Shown piece by piece: positions 1-4,744 of a DNA stretch of 7,273 nt. Position 1 is the first letter of the stretch, and every line of letters begins with the position of its first letter. Source of the stretch: Opitutales bacterium (GTDB taxonomy: Bacteria > Verrucomicrobiota > Verrucomicrobiia > Opitutales > T3Sed10-336); assembly GCA_007132315.1 (NCBI GenBank), contig SLOW01000222.1:1-7273 (forward strand), read 5' to 3'. A program made the translations under genes and the position numbers. Below the pieces are notes generated by a model that had not been told where the DNA came from, ran no database searches, and saw nothing but the letters and a program-made list of their open reading frames with translations.

Positions 1-206
1 AGAATGACGATCGCTTCCGCGAGGGGTTCCGCACGCTCCACCAGATGTCGCTCTGCCGAAGGAAAGTAACCGGCGGCTACGGGAATCAGGCCGCGCAGAA
101 GCGAATGCTTGCGGGCGTCGCGGATCACCTCATCCGGTAATACCACAAGTTTCTGGTTCTCGAAGCCCTCCCGGCGTGCCGGGATGTGCGCCCGATCAGA
201 TTTCAT
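1..206 (-). CDS. AraC-type transcriptional regulator, N-terminal part (runs off left edge)
   Basis: An open frame reads leftward from ATG at 206-204 and leaves the window after 68 codons without a stop. The visible protein begins MKSDRAHIPARREGF and carries LVVLP (20-24), LLRGL (36-40) and GYFP (46-49), followed by a His/Arg-containing stretch HLVER (54-58). From family knowledge, this order (LVVLP, LLRGL, GYFP, then H-x-x-x-R) is typical of the cupin-like ligand-binding half of AraC-family activators. The C-terminal helix-turn-helix half would lie outside the window. No in-frame start exists between the upstream TGA and this ATG, and there is no good Shine-Dalgarno. A 13-residue open frame just upstream ends in a TGA that overlaps this ATG as ATGA. 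The gene is divergent from the alpha/beta hydrolase and may control it. The ligand is unknown. Family identity rests on about 50 residues, so the DNA-binding half is inferred. Confidence 0.72.
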   Translation of the reverse strand, partial: MKSDRAHIPARREGFENQKLVVLPDEVIRDARKHSLLRGLIPVAAGYFPSAERHLVERAEPLAEAIVI

Positions 207-473
207 CTCAGAAGATAATCCAGTTTTTCCCCGCGATTGTCCATTTCAAAAGAGGCCGGGAACCGTTAGCTAGAGCGGATACCTGGAAGGGAAGTCTGTC
301 TAAGGCGCGGAGCTACGGAAGGAGCGGTAGCGGCCTGGTACCGACCTGTTCCCATGGATTGCCGGTCAACGAGTCTCGACCCTCCTAAACCGCGACGATC
401 GGGCACGGCTTCGGGAACGATTGTTGCCCGGGGATATTGCTTAATAATGACTGACCGTTTGAATAGGAGAGAC
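207..473. other. Divergent intergenic region between AraC regulator and hydrolase
   Basis: These 267 bases separate two genes read outward in opposite directions, so they should hold both promoters and any operator for the AraC-type regulator. Open frames inside it lack coding character or a plausible start. The only elements I can point to are the promoter-like sequence at 421-448 and the Shine-Dalgarno AGGAG at 465-469, both for the rightward hydrolase, and the small leader frame at 203-244 on the other strand. I saw no convincing pair of direct repeats of the kind AraC proteins bind. Confidence 0.6.
421..448 (+). promoter_or_regulatory. Possible sigma70-like promoter of the hydrolase gene
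   Basis: TTGTTG at 421-426 (TTG of the -35 consensus) is followed after 16 bases by AATAAT at 443-448, which matches TATAAT at five of six positions. Transcription would begin near 455, leaving a short leader that contains the Shine-Dalgarno AGGAG (465-469) and the ATG at 474. The -35 half is poor, so this is a guess supported mainly by the -10 box and its spacing to the start. Confidence 0.33.
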
Positions 474-1277
474 ATGGGGCGGAGCGAATGGGAAATGAGG
501 CGGGTCGTTTCGGCGGACGGGACTCGGATTGGATTTGGGCGAGTGGGGGAGGGGACCGTTCCGCTGGTTTTGGTTCACGGCGCTTTATCGACGGGGCGTT
601 CCTGGATGCGGGTCGCGCGGGCGTTGGCGGGCGCGGCGACCTGTTATGTGATGGACCGTCGGGGGCGCGGGCGAAGCGACGATCGGGCGGAGTATGCGTT
701 GGAGCGCGAAATCGAAGATGTTCTGGCCGTGCTGGGCGCGGCCGGTGACGGGGCGTTTTTGATGGGGCATTCCTCCGGGGCGATTTACGCGCTCGAAGCG
801 GCCGCGCGGACGGACGTGGGCGGTTTGATCCTGTATGAACCGCCGTTGCACGCGCTCCGGGGGCGTTTCGCGACCGAAACCTGGGGGCGCATTCAAGGGG
901 CGGCCGGGGAGGGGCGCTTTGAGGAGGCGATGTCGATTTTTTTGCGCGAAGAAGCTCAGCTTCCGGAGGAGGCTATCGCGTCGTTGAAGGAAGGGGAACG
1001 TTGGCGGGAGATGTCGCGCACGGCCCGGCAATCGGTGCGGGAGTGGGAGGAACTGGTACGGGTGGCTCCGGGTCCGGAGCGATACCGTGAGATTCGGTGC
1101 GGAACGTTGCTCCTCGCCGGTTCGGAAACCCAAGGACACCCTTCTTTTGCCACCAAGGCCTTGCGGGCGACACTTCCGCGCGCGGAGATCCGAGTGCTGG
1201 CGGGGCAGGGACATTTCGCGCACGATGGAGCGCCGGAGTTGCTGGCGGATGCGGTAAAGGCGTTTTTGACGTCCTGA
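474..1277 (+). CDS. Alpha/beta hydrolase fold protein
   Basis: A 267-residue soluble hydrolase with no signal peptide, the usual length for single-domain alpha/beta hydrolases. The oxyanion-hole motif is LVHGA (33-37). The nucleophile elbow is G-H-S-S-G (98-102) with Ser100 as nucleophile, and the catalytic His is His247 in GQGH. The acid is less clear: after the usual late strand the sequence is GSET with Glu218 where Asp is usual, while Glu122 in the conserved YEPP motif at the end of the preceding strand is another candidate. A DRRGRGRSD segment (61-69) follows the second strand as in many esterases and C-C hydrolases. The substrate cannot be read from the sequence. I chose ATG 474 because AGGAG lies 4 bases upstream. 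ATG 354 and 447 lie in or before the probable promoter, and ATG 495 is a later alternative. It stands alone on this strand and is divergent from the AraC-type regulator. Confidence 0.9.
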   Translation: MGRSEWEMRRVVSADGTRIGFGRVGEGTVPLVLVHGALSTGRSWMRVARALAGAATCYVMDRRGRGRSDDRAEYALEREIEDVLAVLGAAGDGAFLMGHSSGAIYALEAAARTDVGGLILYEPPLHALRGRFATETWGRIQGAAGEGRFEEAMSIFLREEAQLPEEAIASLKEGERWREMSRTARQSVREWEELVRVAPGPERYREIRCGTLLLAGSETQGHPSFATKALRATLPRAEIRVLAGQGHFAHDGAPELLADAVKAFLTS

Positions 1278-1322
1278 ACGAGCACTTTCGCAATGCGCGG
1301 ACGACATCTGAGGTCGCGTTTC

Positions 1323-1340
1323 CCTGCCCTCACGGGCGGG
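1323..1340. repeat. GC-rich hairpin after the hydrolase, possible terminator
   Basis: CCTGCCC (1323-1329) and GGGCGGG (1334-1340) form a 7-bp stem with one G-T pair and a TCAC loop. It lies between the end of the hydrolase (+) and the 3' end of the tRNA gene (-), where terminators for both would be expected. No run of T follows on either strand, so it is not a classical intrinsic terminator. Confidence 0.28.
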
Positions 1341-1376
1341 CCTACGTGTTGGGACTGATGTAGGGGGGATCGGGGG

Positions 1377-1450
1377 CGGGATAGACGAGACTCGAACTCG
1401 CGACCTCCTGCGTGACAGGCAGGCGCTCTAACCAACTGAGCTACTACCCC
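1377..1450 (-). tRNA. tRNA-Asp (anticodon GTC)
   Basis: Read on the minus strand from 1450, the full cloverleaf folds. The acceptor stem is GGGGTAG with CTATCCC (one G-T pair). The D arm is GCTC/GAGC with the loop AGTTGGTTA. The anticodon stem is CCTGC/GCAGG with loop CTGTCAC, giving anticodon GTC at 1416-1414 (Asp). The variable loop has five bases, and the T arm is GCGAG/CTCGT with loop TTCGAGT. The discriminator base is G73, as expected for tRNA-Asp. The bases after it are CCC, so the terminal CCA is not encoded and must be added by the CCA-adding enzyme. A promoter lies just outside the 5' end (1462-1490). I saw no integrase or repeated tRNA 3' end to suggest that the gene is an integration site. 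Confidence 0.97.
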
Positions 1451-1461
1451 GGAAAACACTC

Positions 1462-1490
1462 AGATTTGCTCGAACGATTGCATGAGTCAA
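1462..1490 (-). promoter_or_regulatory. Likely promoter of tRNA-Asp
   Basis: On the minus strand TTGACT (1490-1485) is a five-of-six match to the -35 box. After 17 bases comes AAATCT (1467-1462), a weak -10 box. Eleven bases separate it from the first base of the tRNA, which fits the very short leader usual for tRNA genes. Its position also argues that the rightward open frame beginning at 1482 is not coding there, so the vWA gene must start later. Confidence 0.5.
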
Positions 1491-1586
1491 GCGTCCAAAA
1501 GAAAAAAATCCTTTCCAATGGCGAAACGACGTGGTTGGGTGGGGTGGTCGGCCGCTGGTTTTATCGATTGGCGACGTGTCGTTTTT

Positions 1587-1591
1587 GGAAG
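1587..1591 (+). promoter_or_regulatory. Ribosome binding site that decides the vWA gene start
   Basis: GGAAG ends 4 bases before ATG 1596. The in-frame ATG at 1482 has no such site and overlaps the tRNA promoter. Codons from 1482 to 1595 end in G/C only about half the time, while most codons after 1596 do. All three facts favour 1596. Confidence 0.5.
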
Positions 1592-1595
1592 TGTG

Positions 1596-2603
1596 ATGGA
1601 ATACCCCGGTATGGAAGTCGCCCGGACGGGCGTGAGACATTGGAAGAGCGGGCCCCTGGTGCTGGCGCTGCTGGCGCAGGGGGTGATGGTCGCGGCCGCC
1701 GGCCTGGTGGTGGTGATGACACCGTCGGAAAAGGCCGAGCCGGCGTTCGAGGCGGCCGGAACGGTGAGCCTGCCCGAGCGGGAAATGGATCACCGCACGG
1801 CGGTGGCCGCGTTTCAGCAGGCGGCCGGGGCGTCGGGTATGGTGGAGCGATTGACCAGCGCCTCGCTCGCCTCCGAGGGATTGCCGGAGGTGCCGTCCGA
1901 CTCGCTGACGGGGCTGGAATCGGTTTCCGAAAGCGATTTCATGGCTACCGACTCCCGGGCTCTGCTGAATGATTCGGGAATCCGGGACGCGCTGGGCGGG
2001 TTGGACGAGGCGGAGGCGACGGCGTCGTTTTTTGGCATCGAGGACGCCGGGCGGCGGATTGTGATCGTGGTCAATACCTCCGCCTCGGTGATGAACCGGG
2101 CGCGGAATCGCGGGGTGACGGTCGAACGGATCCAGGAGGAAATAGTTCGGCTTGTGGACGGGCTGGGCGCGGGGGCGCGGTTTGGTGTGGTCCAGTTCAG
2201 TCAGGGTGTGAGGACATTCGCCGATTCCCTCGTGCCGGCCACGGCGTCGAATATCGACACCGTCCGGGCCTGGGTGCCGGACAACCTGCGAGGCAATCCC
2301 CGGGCGTCGGCGAATCAGGAGTACTACGGCCACGAAGCCGGATTCGCGGCGGCGTTCACTTTCGATCCGGACGTGGTTTTCCTGGTGACCGACGGTCAAC
2401 TGAACCGCCGCGAGGGGTCGCCGGGGAATTACACGTACCCGGAGATTCCGTACAGCCGCCTGGAGAGCACGCTCGAAGGCTTGAGGCGGGAGGTCTCGTC
2501 CGATGTCCGCATCAATGTCGTCGGGTTCGAAATGCGGCCCGCCGACGCCGACAACATGCGCCGGTTGGCGGGGCGGTACGGGGGGAGGCTGCGCGAATTC
2601 TGA
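1596..2603 (+). CDS. Membrane-anchored von Willebrand factor A (vWA) domain protein with degenerate MIDAS
   Basis: A 335-residue protein. One hydrophobic segment at about 20-41, preceded by Arg and Lys residues, should anchor it in the inner membrane with the rest outside. Residues 45-140 are acidic, Ser/Ala-rich and probably flexible. FFGI (145-148) leads into the vWA fold: strand RIVIVV (154-159), the metal-site loop N160-T-S162-A-S164, strand ARFGVVQFS (194-202), then VVFLVTDG (260-267) and INVVGFEM (306-313). From memory, FFGI followed by a D-x-S-G-S-M loop is common in Planctomycetes-Verrucomicrobia vWA proteins. Here the first metal-binding Asp of D-x-S-x-S is Asn160, and no clear conserved Thr loop is visible between the strands, so metal binding may be weak or lost. 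vWA proteins usually mediate protein-protein contacts; the partner is unknown. An earlier in-frame ATG (1482) is rejected because it overlaps the tRNA promoter. The acyltransferase gene follows 27 bases downstream in the same frame. Confidence 0.85.
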   Translation: MEYPGMEVARTGVRHWKSGPLVLALLAQGVMVAAAGLVVVMTPSEKAEPAFEAAGTVSLPEREMDHRTAVAAFQQAAGASGMVERLTSASLASEGLPEVPSDSLTGLESVSESDFMATDSRALLNDSGIRDALGGLDEAEATASFFGIEDAGRRIVIVVNTSASVMNRARNRGVTVERIQEEIVRLVDGLGAGARFGVVQFSQGVRTFADSLVPATASNIDTVRAWVPDNLRGNPRASANQEYYGHEAGFAAAFTFDPDVVFLVTDGQLNRREGSPGNYTYPEIPYSRLESTLEGLRREVSSDVRINVVGFEMRPADADNMRRLAGRYGGRLREF

Positions 2604-2630
2604 TCGACTTGTGTCGCGCGCCTCCTTTCT

Positions 2631-3308
2631 TTGACGGCGTTGGGAACAAAGAGTAAAGAGATCCACCTGCTGCGGGGCGCCCGCAAGGTTCTGTTGTGGC
2701 CACTGTGCGTGATCATGCGGCTGTGGACCCGGACGCTGCGTTTGCGGATGGACGAGGAAACGCGCCGTTGCCTGACGGACACCCGGGAGCCGACCATTCT
2801 TCTGTTCTGGCACAATCGTCTGTTTATCGCGGCCGAAGTGTACCGGCGTCTGCGCCGAGGCCGGACGACCTACTGTCTGATCAGCGCGAGCCGGGATGGC
2901 GCCTGGCTGGCGGCGTTCATGGAGTTGGGCGGCCTGCGGACGGTGCGCGGGTCCAGCAGCCGGCGCGGCCGGGAGGCCCTGGATGAACTGGGAAAGCGTT
3001 TGAAGGAAGGGAGCGATGTCGGGATCACCCCGGACGGCCCCCGCGGGCCGCTATACAGTTTCAAAGCGGGCGCGCCGCTGCTCGCCTCGCGCACGGGAGC
3101 GCGTGCGCTGTTGATCAACGCTGATTTTTCCAGGGCGTGGCGGTTGCGGAGCTGGGATCGTTTTGTCCTTCCGAAGCCGTTTTCGATCATAACGTTGCGT
3201 GCCGTGATGGAAGCGGGGAATGGGGAATCGCCGGAATCCCCGGCGGAACGTGCCGGCCGGTGGCGGGCGTTGTTGCTCGAGCTGGGACCGGTGAAGGAGC
3301 GGGCGTGA
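2631..3308 (+). CDS. DUF374-type lysophospholipid acyltransferase family protein
   Basis: A 225-residue protein matching the DUF374 branch of the LPLAT acyltransferases. It has a hydrophobic N-terminal stretch (about 19-29), FWHNRLF (59-65) with His61 as the likely catalytic base, ISASRDG (84-90), the TVRGSSSRRG block (104-113), and TPDGPRGP (133-140), the family signature. Later come the W-DRF and PKPF segments (175-184). Members are membrane-associated and are thought to acylate a lipid or lipid A-type acceptor; the exact reaction here is not determinable. The canonical H-x4-D Asp is not present (HNRLFI), which I believe is usual for this branch. The start is uncertain: the first available codon is TTG 2631, TTG 2640 is also possible, neither has a Shine-Dalgarno, and no ATG occurs until well into the protein. 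It probably shares a transcript with the vWA gene, suggesting translational coupling. It converges with the glycosyltransferase gene. Confidence 0.88.
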   Translation: MTALGTKSKEIHLLRGARKVLLWPLCVIMRLWTRTLRLRMDEETRRCLTDTREPTILLFWHNRLFIAAEVYRRLRRGRTTYCLISASRDGAWLAAFMELGGLRTVRGSSSRRGREALDELGKRLKEGSDVGITPDGPRGPLYSFKAGAPLLASRTGARALLINADFSRAWRLRSWDRFVLPKPFSIITLRAVMEAGNGESPESPAERAGRWRALLLELGPVKERA

Positions 3309-3329
3309 GGCCGCCCGGATCAGGCGGCC
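3309..3329. terminator. Perfect inverted repeat between convergent genes, possible bidirectional terminator
   Basis: GGCCGCC (3309-3315) and GGCGGCC (3323-3329) form a perfect 7-bp stem around a 7-base loop. It begins directly after the acyltransferase stop codon and contains the glycosyltransferase stop codon (TGA, 3322-3320) in its loop. The position between converging genes suits a shared terminator. There is no T tract on either side, so termination may be weak or factor-assisted. Confidence 0.4.
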
Positions 3330-4606
3330 GGTTGCATGGCTTTGTCGATGAACGCATTCACCTGTTCGGCCACATGGTCGAGCGAGAAGCGGCTGCGGAC
3401 TTCGTCGTAGGCGGTCGAGGTCAGGCATTTGACGAGTTTGGTGTCTTCGGAGAGCTCGAGGATCTTCTCCGCCAGGTCTTCGGGGCTGGCGGTCTTGAAA
3501 GCGAGAGCGTTCTCGCGGTTGCGGATCAATTCCGCGTGCCCGCCTTCCAGCGTGCTGACAACCGGCAGGCCCGCCGCCATGGCCTTCAATTGCATGAGGG
3601 GAAACGGTTCCGCCCACTTGGACGTGGCGAGGAGCATATCGTAGGAATAGAGCGTCACATGCTGCTGTTCCTCATTGGTGTTGCGGAAGCTGACGGCTCC
3701 CCGGAGGTTGCTGCGGACGATGTAGTCGCGGAGTTTGCCTTCGTATGAGGAATCGCCGTGACCGTGGATGTCGAGGGTGAATTCCGTGCGTCCCCTCCGG
3801 TGCAGGATTTCCAGGGCCTGGACGGCGGTGAGCGGGTCTTTGTCCGGGTTCAACCGTCCCAGGTAGAGCAAGTGGCGCAACTTGGCGGGGTAGTTTTCCT
3901 TGCGGTAGAATTTGTCCACCGGGACGCCGCAGGGAATGATCTCCGAACGTTCCACCGCAAACCCTTCGCGCCGGGAGTTTTGGCGCAGGGATTCCGAACA
4001 GAAGTAGCTGCGGTCGAGGTGGATCTTCCGCGGATCGCCGAAAGGCGCCTTTTTTCGGATGGTCTTGCTGAGATGCATGCCTTCGATGAGGTCCTTGAAG
4101 ACCGATACGTTGACCCGGCTGTCGTGGTACCACATATCCAGCCAGGGTTCTTTTTTCAGCCAGGCGGTCAGCCATTTGTTCAAGACGCCGTAAGCGCAGG
4201 GAACGCCGCAGGCGTCGATGTTAAACAAAAGCGAGCCGGAAAGCCGCTGAAATCCCCAGACAAAGATGAGGTCGGGCTTGAATGCGTCCAGGCGGCGGCG
4301 GAAGACATCCACGTTGTGGCGCTCCCGCCGGTACAGTTTCCAGAAGGAGTCGTGGTTGGGGAAATTGTCGTGCAACTGCAGTTCGCGGAACACGCCCTGC
4401 TGACTTTCCTGGCGCTCGGCGATCTGGATCTGCCGGAAGACATCGCGGCTCGACGAAGTGTTTTCGTGCGGGTTGAAATCCGAGGTGAGGATCTGCTGCT
4501 CGCGCCCGCCGCGCCGAGCCAGCTCCTCCACCAATTGTTGGCATTGAATCTCCGTGCTCCCTTCGTAGAAGGGGGGGTAGTAATTGGTGATATGAAGGAT
4601 TTTCAT
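3320..4606 (-). CDS. Family-4 (GT-B fold) glycosyltransferase with EX7K in place of EX7E
   Basis: A 428-residue cytoplasmic or membrane-peripheral glycosyltransferase of usual GT4 length. The N-terminal Rossmann half begins MKILHITNYYPPFYEGSTEI with the glycine-containing acceptor loop, and later PDLIFVWGFQ (111-120). The C-terminal half begins near LLYLGRLNPDKDP (246-258), the strand with conserved Gly/Arg and K256 that contacts the nucleotide-sugar phosphates. HGHG (281-284) follows, then the donor-binding block EPFPLMQLKAMAAGLPVV (333-350). In the usual E-x7-E motif the second Glu contacts the donor ribose; here it is Lys341 (codon AAG at 3586-3584). The likely role is sugar transfer in polysaccharide, lipopolysaccharide or glycan assembly, but donor and acceptor are unknown. 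The start is well supported: a long GGGGGGAG Shine-Dalgarno (4619-4612) lies 5 bases before ATG 4606. It is convergent with the acyltransferase and divergent from the protease. Confidence 0.93.
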   Translation of the reverse strand: MKILHITNYYPPFYEGSTEIQCQQLVEELARRGGREQQILTSDFNPHENTSSSRDVFRQIQIAERQESQQGVFRELQLHDNFPNHDSFWKLYRRERHNVDVFRRRLDAFKPDLIFVWGFQRLSGSLLFNIDACGVPCAYGVLNKWLTAWLKKEPWLDMWYHDSRVNVSVFKDLIEGMHLSKTIRKKAPFGDPRKIHLDRSYFCSESLRQNSRREGFAVERSEIIPCGVPVDKFYRKENYPAKLRHLLYLGRLNPDKDPLTAVQALEILHRRGRTEFTLDIHGHGDSSYEGKLRDYIVRSNLRGAVSFRNTNEEQQHVTLYSYDMLLATSKWAEPFPLMQLKAMAAGLPVVSTLEGGHAELIRNRENALAFKTASPEDLAEKILELSEDTKLVKCLTSTAYDEVRSRFSLDHVAEQVNAFIDKAMQPAA

Positions 4607-4744
4607 GGTTGCTCCCCCCGAGTGTTGTCTTTGGAACCGGCCTGGCCCATTCCGATGGAATCATGATTTTCCGAAAGAGATATTCGTTGAAGGTTGTTTA
4701 TCATGATGCCCCGTCCATGTCCAGACCTTCCAGGAGTTGCTTTC
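4607..4744. promoter_or_regulatory. Divergent control region with paired ATCATGAT palindromes
   Basis: This 138-bp stretch is visibly richer in A/T than its flanks and lies between divergently read glycosyltransferase and protease genes. It contains the palindrome AATCATGATT (4659-4668) and a second copy of its 8-bp core, ATCATGAT (4700-4707), with starts exactly 40 bp apart. A further inverted repeat, ATTCC-GAT-GGAAT (4649-4661), overlaps the first. These look like operator half-sites for a dimeric regulator, but no -10/-35 pair is good enough to place promoters. The rightward frame is technically open from 4694, but codons before 4745 lack the G/C third-base bias. Confidence 0.45.
4732..4736 (+). 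promoter_or_regulatory. Ribosome binding site that decides the protease start
   Basis: AGGAG lies 8 bases before GTG 4745, an ideal spacing. Of the 13 codons from 4745 to the in-frame ATG at 4784, ten end in G or C, while those upstream of 4745 mostly do not. Both facts favour the GTG over ATG 4694, 4706 or 4784. Confidence 0.55.

Noticed and set aside
392..688. Exact 13-base repeat GCGACGATCGGGC at 392-404 and 676-688
   Set aside because: One copy lies inside the hydrolase coding sequence and there are no others. In GC-rich DNA an isolated pair like this is likely chance, and no regulatory logic links them.
1341..1364. CCTAC...GTAGG inverted repeat downstream of the tRNA
   Set aside because: A five-base stem with a 14-base loop and no T tract is within chance expectation.
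1377..1450. tRNA-Asp as an integration site for a mobile element
   Set aside because: No integrase, no duplicated tRNA 3' end and no compositional break were seen on either side.
1428..2813. Long minus-strand open frame (461 codons) opposite the vWA and acyltransferase genes; similar long antisense frames at 585-1307, 3758-4666 (plus strand) and 4850-6442
   Set aside because: All lie antisense to genes with clear domains. Their translations are Arg/Pro/His-rich and motif-free, as expected of shadow frames in GC-rich DNA.
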